Below are positions 34,478 through 46,608 of a DNA stretch of 64,000 nucleotides, one piece after another; the first letter of the stretch is position 1; every line of letters begins with the position of its first letter. The notes under the pieces are model-generated. The model was not told the DNA's origin. It saw nothing but the letters and a program-made list of their open reading frames with translations, and made no database searches. The stretch covers positions 484,993,900 to 485,057,899 of the forward strand of contig NC_081406.1 in assembly GCF_030272615.1 (NCBI RefSeq), given 5' to 3'. Position numbers and translations under genes: made by a program. This DNA is from Cryptomeria japonica (lineage: Eukaryota; Streptophyta; Pinopsida; Cupressales; Cupressaceae).

Positions 34478-36346
34478 CTAGTCTTTAGTTAGGAACTTGA
34501 AGAGTTCCTTGCATTTCTCATCATCTTTTCTAGTCATCTCTTGTTGAAGAAGGCATAGGGTGGTGGTCGAGCTATGCATCACTCTCATACCAAACCTAGA
34601 GAGACTTTCCATTTTTCTTTCCAATTCGGTCATCCTTCCATTGGTATTTTTTAGTTCCACTTCCAACTCCACACATTTTAAGCAGGTCCCTAGTTGAATC
34701 TTTGCACAAGTCCTTGGTGGATTTGTAGTCCCTTCTAGCCCATCTAGCATAATTTCATAGGTAAGATCAATAGGTCCATCATTGCCAAAGTCAGAAACAT
34801 GTGTTGAGCTATTGGTAGTTTTTGTGTCATCCCCATCTTTCTCCTCTTTCTTTTTTGACAGCACCTTTTTATACTTATTGATCATCTCCTCACTTCCTTT
34901 ATCTTTTTCCTCCTCCGACCTTGAATTTTCAATTATTCTTTTCTTTCCCTTCATAATAGGCCTAGAAGTGAGCTTATTAGATCTCCTTGGGGTATTGGTT
35001 TCCTCAACTACTTCATCCTTAGAACCCACTTCATGGATAGTGATTTTAGCCCTCTTGGTCATGAGTTTTCACTTCTTGTTGGGTGAGGGATTCTTTCGCT
35101 TTCCTTCCACCATATCAAACTCTTTGGGTTTATGTGTAGGGGTTTTTGGAGAGTTTTGGGTAGGACTAAGTTTAGGCTTCTTCATACATTTTCTACAGCT
35201 AGGTCTCGGGATGTCTAAAAATCTAAGAGAGGGGGTAGGCAAATTTTGGGCTTCCTAGACCACAATTGGTCTTGATGGGAAGAGGGCTAAATGAAAATGA
35301 TAGAGGTGAAAAATAAGGCCTTGGTATATAGGGATGGGTTTTCTACCTTGGAACTTAGCACCTTCAATGGCCTCCAACATAGGATTTTCCAAAGAATGTA
35401 AAAGGGAAAACAGAAAGGAAACCAAAGAGTGGTTCTGGAAGTGATCGAGAAAGGGGAAATGATAAAATTATAAAACTTTGAATCTACCCTCATGTGTAAA
35501 ATACTTTATTATCACGAGGCATATCTGATCCCAAGGTTGAGGTATTTCTTCTCTGTCGAAGATTCCATGGAGTTTGACCAAGTTCTCATTGTCTCTAAAA
35601 AAATTGATTAAGGATCTCATTGTCTGCAACCCAACTTTTTTTCTTACATTTTATCCCCTTTGTAGGGAGTCTCGTAGCCTTATCTATCACCTCTTCATTG
35701 ATTTCGAATGAAATCCCTCCCATTTTCACTATGCAATCAACCCATGATGAGGCGAATTGAATGGATCGAGTTTCATCATATCTATTCATACTTTCAATTA
35801 CTAGGCCACTCCTCCCTCCTTACAAATATTCCAAATGGTATCCTTTTTCTTGAATTCTTCATTCTTATCAGGCTCTATTCTCACTCTACCACCCCCCATT
35901 TTGTTGCTCTCAACTATAGTATACTTTGTACATTTCAAATTTCACTATGGACATTATTCTTCTGAGGGTAAAAATAACCCTTCAGGAAACCTATAAAATC
36001 AATGTGAAGTTTGAGAGCATCATTATTTTCTATATTATTAAATCCCCCTTTTTCCTGTAATAACACTCTGCACGTGTCGATAAGCAATTCTCATCAGTAA
36101 AATGATAACAAACTAGCTAGCATGATCTTGCCAAATCTATCCACTGATTAAATGTCTAATCACCCTCTTATCTATATCCTTTAGATAATTCCATCCCACC
36201 ATCGTAATGTAATCACCTTTATGATGCTTTTTATAAACCTTAGGCCACATCATTTTACCCCCTGGGGTCTTAGCCCTATCATCTTTCCATTTCTCAGCTT
36301 CCTTTTGTTGAGTCATGTGGTTTGAATTTTCTCTCGCCATAGACAA
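34478..36346 (-). pseudogene. decayed ORF of unknown family
   Basis: Reading right to left, coding-like segments follow each other and can be linked by few frame changes. They are a basic N-terminus (MSMARENSNHMTQQ, 36346-36137), which stays readable past a TAG into IWQDHAS and RIAYRHVQS; a globular part (35789-35595, with SSWVDCIVKMGG and IDKATRLPTKGIK); then DREEIPQPWDQICLVIIKYF and EGRFKVLYNFI. The C-terminal part reads through a TAG at about 35255 and a TGA at about 35070 into the open 35062-34478 segment, rich in Lys/Glu with a coiled-coil end (ELEVELKNTNGRMTELERKM). Length is near 600 codons. I do not recognise the family; it may be a transposon-encoded protein or a dead gene. Confidence 0.5.
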
Positions 36347-38170
36347 ACACTACCATTGGTTATGCTTATTCATTTGCACATGGTCTCTACTAAGACACAC
36401 AAGCAATCCAAATAGGAAATACCAAAACCAAATAAAATTGATTTGCATTTTACAATTAATTGGTCTTGCTCTCCTTTCTAGGGATTCTTTGAACATGACA
36501 GGGGAGGGAACCCCACTGTCTCTGACATCTGATACTATGATGCATAAAAATGGAACCAAGTAGCTACGACCTAATCCCACTCTCATGTACACACATTGGA
36601 ATAAGAAAGAGCCTAGGGAGATATCTCACTTTGACTACTTCTTATAGAGTAAAGAGAGTCAAGGAATATCACTTAGGGTTTATATTCTTTTGTTGTAATA
36701 TAGAGGAGGTGTACAAAATACGTTGCAACAACCAACTATTCTAAGAGATGAACAATGAAGCCAACATAAACTAAAAATGCAGAATCTGATTGAGCTGAAA
36801 CTATGAAACTAAACATAGAGCAGGGAGGGGAATCTAGATGTGCACTTGTGCCTAAAATTTGGAGCTCACTGGGCAGGACTAGGGTATTGGGTGCCTTGGT
36901 CCCTGATACTGCAGGAGGATGAAACTATTGGATCTGGGATTCTGAAGACCTAAAATGTAGAATTGCCAAAAAATGTTAAAAACCCAGAGGACTAGAGTGC
37001 AACACCCTAGTCCCTAAATACTAAGGTCAAATTCTAAGGCTAGATCTATATCTATGTGTTGTATTGGTCTTGAAAGTTGTGCATGCGTCGAGTTCCTGTA
37101 CTTGCACCTATAACTTGAAAAAGGGTGTTTGGGTGGCTATATAGGGTTTTTCCTTAGTCAAACCCCTTGTTTTGGTGATTTCCACCTCGAACAATAGCTG
37201 ATAATGTATTAAAAATATGTGTGCAGTAGTCTTGTGTGTATGCAAGATCCTAAATGAACAAGAAAGTGGATCTAGAGTTTTACCCTACGCTTTGGAGAGT
37301 AAACCCTAAATGAGTGTAAATGTAAATGTAAATGCTTCAAATCACAAATGCAATAATGGATCTAAAGCATGAATGTAAATCTGAAAATGAATGTTATGAA
37401 GCTCATACAAAGACATGAAGATAGCATGAAACCATACCAAACCCTAAGGGAGAGGTACAAGCCAACCAACAGTTAGTGATCTCCTATTATTCGTCAATGT
37501 CTTCAAAGCTCCTAATTGATGTTGAAAATGATTGATGAATGCTTGATTTTCTGATTGTAGACCCTACATAACCTGCACTTTCACTTCATAAGAAGCTCCT
37601 TCAATTTCTTGTAGATCGAATCCTTCAAATGAGGAAATGAAAGGTTATATGTATGAAACCCTAACTTTGTTATTGAGTCATAGGATGACCTAAAAATGAT
37701 ATTTTTTCAAAAATCTTGATGTTTAAACATTAAAAGACCATCAAAACATGCTCTCAAAATTCAGGGAGAAAAAGTTGGGACCACACGGTCCGACCAACTG
37801 TTCGCCAAATTTTCGGGGAAGCAAGATATTGTGATTTTAAATTCAATTCCAAGAGTATATGGGAATTTGAGATGTCTAGATATGCAAAATCGAACCTTGA
37901 AGGTTGAAATAGGACATAATTAGGGTATTTGATGAAATGATTTATTGAAGGAATAAAATCAAAAGGGGCACACTTAATGTAAAGGGCCCAATTTTATGAT
38001 GTGTAGAGTGATGAAAGAAGACATTGTATTAAATTAAATTAATTAATTAAATTCTTAAAGGGAATTTTTAAATGCAAGATGCAAACACACTAGGGCGGGT
38101 GCTAACTTAAGTGTGGAATTGTACCACCCAATTAAGGGTGTACAATTTATGAGGCTACAGATACCATCCA
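36347..38170. other. non-coding stretch between pseudogene and LINE
   Basis: No conserved coding motif. There is a short GTAAAT repeat near 37316. The right end (38000-38170) is probably the LINE 3' untranslated region, because it directly follows the ORF2 stop on the minus strand, but I see no poly(A) tail. Confidence 0.5.
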
Positions 38171-39137
38171 TCTACAACCCTAAAGTCGTCATTAAATATG
38201 TGCCTTTTTTTTCCTCCCTATACGTATGAGTAATAGTGAACATGTCTAGACTTAAGACAAGCTTATTAATATTCTCCATAATATCAACCATGGACCAATT
38301 CATTTTGGATTGTCTATTGGCACCATCAATGACCAACTTAGAATCCCCTTCAATAGCAAGTGTTTTAATATTTATGGTGAGAGAAAGTTTGATCCCCTAA
38401 TAAAGAGCCATACACTCTGCTTCATTATTGGTAAATCTATTGAGGTTACCTAAGAAAGTAGCAATCAATTTCCCTTCCACTCCTCTAATGACTCTAGCTC
38501 CAGCCATCTTCTCTTGTCTTATAGCCCCATCAAAATTTAATTTATACCACCCAGGATCAGGGGGTTTCCAAATAGTGTTATTTCTAGCCATTCTTTTTTA
38601 ATTATTAAAAATAGCATAATCTTTAGACAACCCCCAATTTTTGGCCACCCTATCATCATATGAAGTCGGGGGGTAGCTTGAACATTTCCAAGTAGTGACT
38701 AATAGATTAGCTAGAAGTAGTTTGCACATGGTTCTAAGGACCATTTCCACTGATCTTTTAGTGTCTAAAGATTCTATTGTTCCTTTCATTCCATAGGCTC
38801 TAACATATATGAGGGGGGATTTGTCTTCATAGTTGTTGAATTAGTGGATTAAGAGAGGGGCCTTTCCATTCCTCTAGCAGATGTTTAAGATCACCATTTC
38901 TGACCTAGGAGACTTCAAGTTTTTCAATGGATTTTAGCCAAATTTGTTTAGCAAACTAATTATTGATCATTAGATGCAAGATAGTTTTTTCTTCTTGTTT
39001 ACACAAAGTGCATCGATTGGGGAGTTGGAATCCTTTTTTAATAAGATTGTCTTGAGTGAGGATCTTACCATGCATAGTCATCCATCACAAGAAGTTAATT
39101 TTGGGGATCAAGTTGGGGTTCCAAACTTCTCACAAAT
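38171..39137 (-). pseudogene. LINE ORF2 3' part: zinc-binding linker and RNase H
   Basis: The zf-RVT linker reads VWNPNLIPKINFLWW, MTMHGKILTQDNL and RCTLCKQEE (about 39125-38970). RNase H (38591-38171) begins WKPPDPGWYKLNFDGA with the first Asp, then NNEAECMALY and IEGDSKLVIDGA, and ends near THTYREEKKGTYLM, so the D, E, D order of acidic residues is visible. There is one TAG near 38399 and several in the linker. Coding stops at 38171. Confidence 0.8.
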
Positions 39138-40919
39138 GGGTGATCCCATAATACTGGGTTACACTTTTTGGCCAAAGTTGACACTAAAATCAAAATTTTG
39201 CATCATATCTTTACTAGTGATAACTTTAAGAAACCCACCCTCAAAAAAAGATATAAAATCTTGGCGAATTTGTATTCATTTTGGATAAAAATAACAATTT
39301 TTATTGGCGAATATTTCATTTTTTAAAAGAAAAATATTAATTTTATTGGCGAATTTTTTTACATAATTTTTTTTTAGTAGAAAATCTTGGCAAATCTAAG
39401 AAAATAATATGAGTATGAATTAATTAATATTGCAAATAATTTTATTTTAAAAAATAAATTCTTATAGAAAATTAGAGGCCTAAGGTGGGAATCATTAATG
39501 ATTTTAAAGGGTAGACACTACTTTATTTAGTTACTGCCATTAGTTTTAATGAATCTAATATCCCTCTTTGTATTTTGTCAGATAAAATGTATTTAAAATT
39601 TGTAATACTCATGGGGCCCAAAACTGTTTCTATACCATTGATTTCTATTGAGGTCAACAATTGAAAAGCAACTCAACCCCCATGAGCGTTACAACTTGTA
39701 GGTACAATTTACCTCATGTAATGCAATGATGGCAACTAAAAATTGCTAATAAAACTCTAAAGTAACTAATAATTATAATGTATTATTGGCGAATTAATTT
39801 AATTTTTAACAGTGAATGTATCAAAAAATTTGGCGAATCTTTGAGCTCAAAACTTTAATAAATTAAACTCTTTGGCGATTTAAATAAGACTAAACTAAAA
39901 AAAATTTAAAATGTGGCGATTTATGTCACATTAAAACTTGAACTATTAGCCAAATTTTGATTTTCAAATTTAAAAAAATAGCCAATTGGCGAATATTAGC
40001 CACTAAAAAAATCACTGATCTTTACTTTCTAAAACCTATAGCAGCTAAACCATTAAGAATTTAAAGATGAAGTAAACTACTAATTTGTGAGATTTTTCAT
40101 ATAGATTCTATATATTTTTTTTCATAATTAAAAATTAGTTGTTCATATAGTAATGTAAATTTTAATAACTTAATATATACAATAATCAACATTTTTTAGA
40201 TGGGATATTTATTTTGTAATGCATGACATTTTTATAGCAAGAAAGAAATTATAATTTTTAAATATAGAACTGTCACACCAATATCTAGTGGATGGATATT
40301 TTTTCATAATTTTTTGTTATACATATAGTTAATTTTTTATGTCGGATTAATTGTAATTTGGACAAAGATGTATTCTATAATGCATAACTTTTTTTGAATT
40401 AAATTCTTCTTTTTGTGTTGAAATGGGGATATCAATACCTAGGGAAAATATATTTTTTACTATTTTTTTCTCTATTTTTCAATTTTTCTACATGTGTGAA
40501 ACACAATCCTTAATGTTCAATGAAAAAACTACATACATAAGAAATAGAACATAAATATATTAATGAAATTTAATATATTAAAAATTATACTATTTGGAAA
40601 GCTCATAATAAGGACTAAATACTAAAAAAAATAAAACTTTTAAATGAACTCATTTGAACCCCCAAAATCTAATGTAAAAGTGGTATCTTATCAACATTTT
40701 GATAGGTACAAAGGAGAATCCATTGTAGGTATGATTTAGAAGTAGAAAGGTTCTATCTAAAAAAAATTGATCTAAGAGCCTTTGATCTAACTCTCTTTAA
40801 TTAATTACTTCAAATGGGACCTCTTAAAGCTTAAATCATTATATTTTCTAAAAAATGTATGATTTTAGTAAAAATCGGGATGTACCAAAATGTGTAACCC
40901 AGTATTGTGGGATCACCCC
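39138..40919. mobile_element. non-autonomous DNA transposon with terminal inverted repeats, in the LINE
   Basis: The left end GGGTGATCCCATAATACTGG (39138) matches the reverse complement of the right end (to 40919) over about 34 bp with few mismatches and one extra G. Both ends are flanked by AAT (39135-39137 and 40920-40922). LINE coding lies on both sides. The 1.8-kb interior is AT-rich with no transposase motif. Six exact copies of TTGGCGAAT lie at 39261, 39304, 39346, 39786, 39830 and 39986, with near copies at 39387, 39872 and 39913. The superfamily is not clear; a 3-bp duplication would fit several. Confidence 0.75.
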
Positions 40920-42466
40920 AATGACAAGCCACTCTTTGACAATGCTCTGTAAGAAAATTTCATGGTGAATTCACCTTTGTTATCCATTTTTCATATAAAC
41001 CTGTCATCTCTAGGAAATAGTGAGATTCTGATCCTTTCAATTTCTCTAAAGTTTAGAGGCTTCTAAATCAGATGGGAGCAGTATTGAAAGCATAGTTAAA
41101 TGTATTTTCATTCTCTTCGAGAGGATATATAGGCTTTCACCATGGAACAAAAGTATCTCTTATAGAAGGCCTGCAAATTTGTAAGATTAAAATTAGAAGC
41201 CAAGGTATTATCCCCAGCACAAACGTCCTCCCATTTAAAATTCTCCATTTTCGGCCATCTAGAATGTCAGCTTTGCATTTCAAAATTTTGTTCCAAATCT
41301 TGGAGTTATAAGGGAGGCCCACGAGTGATAGGGTTCTATAAAAATTTTTGGAGTTGGGATACTTAGCCTTCATAATGTTGCACCAATAAGAGTTGCCTAA
41401 GGTTAACTTTGACCCCATTTTGTTTATTAGAACTTTATTGAGGACAAATAGTTTTCTAACACCCAGTCCACCTTGGTGTTTCATTTAATAGTCCGTGTCC
41501 TAATTAACCAATGTCATTCTCTTTGTATCTTCAAGACCAATCCAAAGGAAGGATATCTGAATTCTCTCCAATTTATTAGCCATAATTCTTATAATCGTGA
41601 AAAGAGATAGGAAGTAAATAGGAATACCTTGCAGAGAAGCAATAAGGAGTTGAAGTTTTCCCACATTACTGAGTAATTTACCCTTCCACCCCACCAATTT
41701 ATTTTGCATCCTCTCTAAAATAGAGTTCCAAAAGGCTGAGATAACCTCTTTGGCGGTAAGTGGGAGACCCAGGTACATGTCAGGAAGAATTGCACTCTAA
41801 TAGCCATTAATTTTTTTAATTTTATTTTGGAGATCAATGGTCGTATTGAAGAAGTAAATGTTACTTTTTTGGTAATTGATGTTTTGGCCCGACACAGTAG
41901 CATAGTTTGTAAGATGGTTCTACCATTCTCTAGCTTTAATCATTAACACCCTTCCAAAATGGATAATATCATCCATAGACTACTGTAAAACTAAGGTGGG
42001 GGGGGGTAGAGGCAACCTTAACTCCTAAAATGTTTTTGTCTTGAATCAGCTTAGTAAATTTCCTAGTCAATACATTAGCTAGCATAATGAATAAATAGGG
42101 TGAGAGTGGATCCCCTTGTGTAATGCCCTTTTCTGTACCAAAAAATCTCCTAGGGAAACCATTGAACTTGTCACAAAATCCTATACGAGAAAGGACTTTA
42201 GATAAAAATATCCATTTAACCCTATCATAGGCTTTGGAGATATCAAATTTCAGCACCAGTACGGAAAAAATCCCTCACTACTTTGTTGACATCATAAGCA
42301 ACAATATCCTAGAATTCCTTAAAAAAGTATGGGGGAAAGCATCTGGGCCTAGGGTTTCGTACGCACCCATAAAGAATACAGCTTCATAAACTTCCTCCTC
42401 AAAGATTGGGGCCAAAATTTGGTCATTATCAGTTGGACTTAGAGTCGACTGAATGCAGTTTAACAA
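40920..42466 (-). pseudogene. LINE ORF2 reverse transcriptase
   Basis: Boxes in order on the minus strand: EEEVYEAVFFMGAYETLGPDAFP (RT start, 42466-42278), FDISKAYDRVKW, GITQGDPLSPYLFIM (both within 42256-41969), a damaged active-site box SMDDIIHFGRV just past a stop (about 41967), MYLGLPL and WKGKLLSNVGKLQLLIASLQGIP (41778-41500), then MKHQGGLGVRKLFVLN (41484-41137). The catalytic FADD-type motif reads SMDD. There are frameshifts near 42275, 41900 and 41490. RT of this type primes on nicked target DNA. Confidence 0.85.
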
Positions 42467-43725
42467 TCAATCTTCTAAAGAAGGAGAGTCACCACCATGT
42501 TATTCTTTAAAAGTGTTTAAAATGGTTTCATGTCATCTCCCTAATAAGAGGCTCATTAGTGATTTTTTGGTTCCCCTCATTCAATAGTCTCCTAATGGTG
42601 TTTCTTTTCTTATGCTTGCAAGTTGATTTGTGAAACAAAGTCGAGTTTATGTCTCCTTCCTTAAGCCATCAAACCCTTGATCTCTGCTTCTAGTAAATAT
42701 CCTCTTTTCCTCGAACATCCTTCCATTTATTTCTCTAGACTTCTTCCTCATGTAGAGACTAAGAGTAATCACCACTAGACATAGAATTTTGTCACATCTC
42801 AAGTTTTTGGGTGATATCATTTTTGGTAGGGAAGATATTACCAGAAGTTACCCTATTCCAACCTTTTACATTCTTTTTAATGATTTCCAACTTCTGAGAG
42901 ACTCAAAACATGGTCAATCCTTGTACCAGAGTCCTCCACCATGTTCAAATGCATTCCCTAAAATCTGGGTGTGCACTCCACATTGTCTCATAACAAAATG
43001 GGATAGGCCCAAAAGGGGGTCTATCAACCCAATGAAGTAGAATTTGGTTATGATCAAAGATCGTTCTAGGAAGATATTTTAGAGAAGCATTAAACCCAAT
43101 GTCCCATTTTGTTGAGACCAAAAATCTATCTAGTTTGACCTAGATGAGATCATGTCCTTTTTTAATTATTAGAACAAGTGAATAATTGGCTAGTAAGTTC
43201 AATATCAACGAGTCCAGTTCTATTAATGAAGTTAGACAAATCCATGATATTGTTAGAATAGTCCATAGTTCTCCCTAGTTTTTTAGAAGGAAAAAGGGTA
43301 GAGTTGAAGTCTATAGCCACCATCCAAAGAGAGTTCATATCATTATGTATAAAAGAAGAGATGTCATCCCAGATCACCTTCCTTCCAGATGAGGTATTAG
43401 GGGCATAAGCATTAAATAGATTCCATCTGCAATTGTCAGAGGTGTGAAGGTGATAGCAAGATAATTAGTGGAGCAGAAAAAAAGATCTCATTTCAACTTC
43501 TAAGGGTTCCACGTGGTAACCACACCACAAGATGTGCCATTAGCATCACACATGCAAATGAAAGACCTTAGCTAGATTTATAAACTATACTAGAGAAAAT
43601 AGGAGCAGTTATTTTCACTTATTGAAGAAGGAGAAAATCTAGCTTGTCTCAAAAATACTTTTCTTGAGTGCAAATTATTTCTAAGTACTATTTAGTACTC
43701 TCATATTCCATGACAAAAAATTCAT
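42467..43725 (-). pseudogene. LINE ORF2 start: AP-type endonuclease and linker
   Basis: ORF2 starts at 43725 with MNFLSWNMRVLN, the typical first strand of the endonuclease with its metal-binding Asn. Further in, the open segment 43377-43162 reads WMVAIDFNSTLFPSKKLG (the GDFN box with Gly to Ile) and SNFINRTGLVDIELTSQLFTCSNN. The middle part has several stops. The linker to RT (43161-42467) is recognisable only in pieces. The endonuclease would nick target DNA before reverse transcription. Confidence 0.8.
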
Positions 43726-45364
43726 TTTTTTAATCTTGGAATGGCATTTTTTTATAGCATGTTTCTCTTTGGGAAGGTCGTCATGTCTTACTTTATGATC
43801 CCACATCCACCTTCATGCTTCTCATCTTCCTCTTCTGAGTTAACCATTGCTCCTAATCCTCCCTAGAAGGGTCACCTTTATTGTTTGGGGTGCAATCAAT
43901 TTTTTTGGGATTAGGAGTTGCCTTCTCTTGTTACTTAGGAACCTTTTGTTTTCATTCCCCACACTTTTTAAGAGTAATATTACTCTTTCCTTCCTTTGAG
44001 GCTAGAGTATGAGAGAATACATTCTTCTGCAAGACCCTGTCATGGATATCCTTAGAGACTTCTACAAATTACACTACAGGGCATTCTATTGTATGTCTAC
44101 ACATCCTCTACACACTGAAAATATTCTCTTGGATACAAGATTCATCAAAATCATCCTCTGAGAGGGGTTTCCTCTCAATAATTTTAGATTTTGGGGATCA
44201 GGGGATTTCCCCTTCCTCAACCTGTAACTATGACTGTGTTTTCTTTCTTCATCATTAGCTTCCAAGGCCAGGTTAGCAACACTATCTTCCTCTAAAGGGA
44301 GATTTTTTGGGGACTTTAAAAGGATTAGTAATCCTTGAGTAAAGGGAAACTCATCTCCACACTGAGAAACATCTTCACCAGATTGAGAGTAGAAGATACC
44401 CTTCAATTTAGTTTCTTTCCCCAAGGGGGGGGGGGGTTACAGTTAGCAATAACATGACCAAAATTAGCACATATTTAGCAAAAAAAAATAACATTTTCAT
44501 AGACGAAGGCTTGCGTCCATTTACCCCACTTAGATTGTAAAGTAATAAAATTGGGCAATGTTTTATTAATGGTGACAATGACACAAAATCTAGCAAAGAC
44601 TAACCTAGTTTTAGTTGATGTCACTGTGTTAGAAGCCACATAGACCCCAAAAGTGTTGCCAATCTAGCTGAAGATTTTTTCACCCTAGAATTCCAAGGGT
44701 AGACCGGGAAAATGAACCCACACTAGAGTCGTACAATTAAGATCTGTCATGGGCTCGAAACCTTGTTTCCAATTGCATAAGGCAAGTGGTACTTTCCATA
44801 TGTCTAGGATCAAGCAAGCACCTTAATTAGATCCTCCTTCACTATAAATTTAAATAAGAACAAGCCTCCCAACATTGCACTAGAAGAAATGCTACCCTTA
44901 ACATTCCAGCGAGCTGCAACCCATCTTTGGACCATATCAATGGTTGGTCTGAAGGAGGAAAATTTCCTCACCAACGTATTACATATTAAGGACATTATTC
45001 AATCCATAACAGAATCTTGGAGTCTAATCTTTGTGTCTTCCTTCATTTGAATATATTCAGGAGGAATATTTAGAGCCCCAACCTCACGGGTATCATTAAC
45101 CAACACACCTTTCTAGCCAACTTTTGGAATTTCTCCTTTTTCAAAGCCTTTTTTCTTTCTACATGATGAATCCTCTAGAGGCCCAGACATTTCCATATGG
45201 GAATCCATAGGAACATCTTTCTGAGTCTCTTCCAACAAGATGATTGTGGAAACTCCCTTCTTTGAATCTATAACAGTGATCACAAGAGGCACAACAACCA
45301 CATGAGGTAGAGGGTCAACAGATGGAGGGGTAGATCCCCCTCCATTGTCAAGGACCATGTGCAA
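43726..45364 (-). pseudogene. LINE ORF1 remnant (DUF4283-like, CCHC knuckle)
   Basis: The N-terminal segment (45364-45113) is Pro/Ser-rich. The part at 44995-44810 reads NTLVRKFSSFRPTIDMVQRWV, AARWNVKGS and GGLFLFKFIVKEDL, the pattern of the DUF4283 domain found in plant LINE ORF1 proteins. Downstream, a frame at about 44480-44440 gives C-x-x-C-ANFG-H-VIAN-C, a CCHC knuckle with a stop at one of its non-ligand positions, followed by a poly-G run (44426-44437) that breaks the frame. 44424-44086 is acidic tail. ORF1 proteins bind the LINE RNA. Confidence 0.7.
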
Positions 45365-46608
45365 GGTAGCTATTGAAAATTTGGAAAACCTTGGGTAGGA
45401 AGCTGCAAAGCTATTATTCTTTGAGATGAGATATTTTTTGTTATAATCATGATATATTATAACTAATTTAAATGCTTATTGAGGAAAACCTCTAGGAATA
45501 CCTTATTGTGTTTAATTTAAGCCCAAAGTGTAGGAGGGATCATCCACTCATTCTTATAGCCATTTAACTACTCTAAATATGTTGATGAATCTTTGTTTTA
45601 CCTTCTTTATGATATATCCCTAGCCTTGAAGCTAAGATGAAGTTATAGGATATTAAACCCATGGTTCAAACCTAACATTGTTAATATTTTCTATTTTTCT
45701 AATGATAATCAATATTTCGATGTGTTTTGAATTTACTTGATTTCTATAGAAAACACAAAAAGGGAATGCTAAAAATTATTTTTAAAAAATTGAATCTCAC
45801 TTCAGAGGTCACATATGATGAAGAGTACTTATGGTTGTTTTAGTCTCCAAAGATTGTTCCAAGAGTAGGGATCACATACTTACCTTATTTAACTTTTTAA
45901 AAACCTTGTAATCTCTAATGAAGTGTGCATTTAATAATCTCTACAGATAAAAATTTTCATTCATTTGATTCCCCGACCTTGAGTACATCAATCAATAAGA
46001 TCTAGGTTATGTGGAAAATTATATGCAAGTTAAGTGTATTCATGTCTTAGATTAAGGTAGTGGATTTGTGAGAGTTTGGTTGTCAGTATCATTATGTTTC
46101 AAAGGATATGGACGCCTACATTGGACAAAGAGGAAGATATTTGAAAAAGTTAGTGAACATGGAAATGGATTGTGGGAGAAATCTTGTAAATGATGAAACA
46201 TATAGTTAGAAGAAGAAGAAAGGATGGAAAAGGAAGAGTAGAAGAATATAATTTGAGTGAGGGAGAAGATAAATTATTGAGAGCCATTGAAAATATAGGT
46301 TGGGACACAAAAATGGATTTCCTTAATGTTTCTAATACTTTGAGTTTGATAGTGTTTATGACAGGTTTGTTGGTTGAAAATTTTGTAAACTTGTGATGTT
46401 TACAAAATTATGGTTTCAGCCACAATATGTGAGATTAAATCTCTCCTAGTTATAAGGGAAGGCTCCCCCTTTGCATATTAATCTAACTTTATTGAAACAA
46501 AATTCTAACTACTAAGCCTATTCTAATCTTGAGTGTAACACCATCTCATCCTCTTTCTTTAGGATAGATGTTTATCCTCTTCTCTCTTTTCAAAAAAGAT
46601 ATTACAAT
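45365..46608. other. AT-rich stretch with no recognisable gene
   Basis: No conserved domain. A 68-codon open frame at 46190 (charged N-terminus) has no visible relatives in the window. The last five bases (ACAAT, 46604-46608) are the left target duplication of Copia E. Confidence 0.55.

Larger units (their letters stand above)
38171..45364 (-). mobile_element. L1-type LINE, degenerate, split by a TIR element
   Basis: On the minus strand, order from right to left: ORF1 with a DUF4283-like domain and a CCHC knuckle, ORF2 starting at 43725 with AP endonuclease, reverse transcriptase, zinc-binding linker and C-terminal RNase H ending at 38171. This is the plant L1 layout with a terminal RNase H. 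Every module has stops or frameshifts. A TIR element occupies 39138-40919. Neither a target duplication nor a poly(A) tail was found. A second, shorter copy of the endonuclease part lies at 55399-56852. Confidence 0.85.

Noticed and set aside
34782-35258. Plus-strand hydrophobic 158-codon frame, possible membrane protein
   Set aside because: It is antisense to the better-supported minus-strand ORF; Lys/Glu codons read backwards give Phe/Leu/Ser-rich protein.
46190-46396. 68-codon open frame with a charged start
   Set aside because: Isolated, short, no domain and no supporting neighbours; chance frame is likely.
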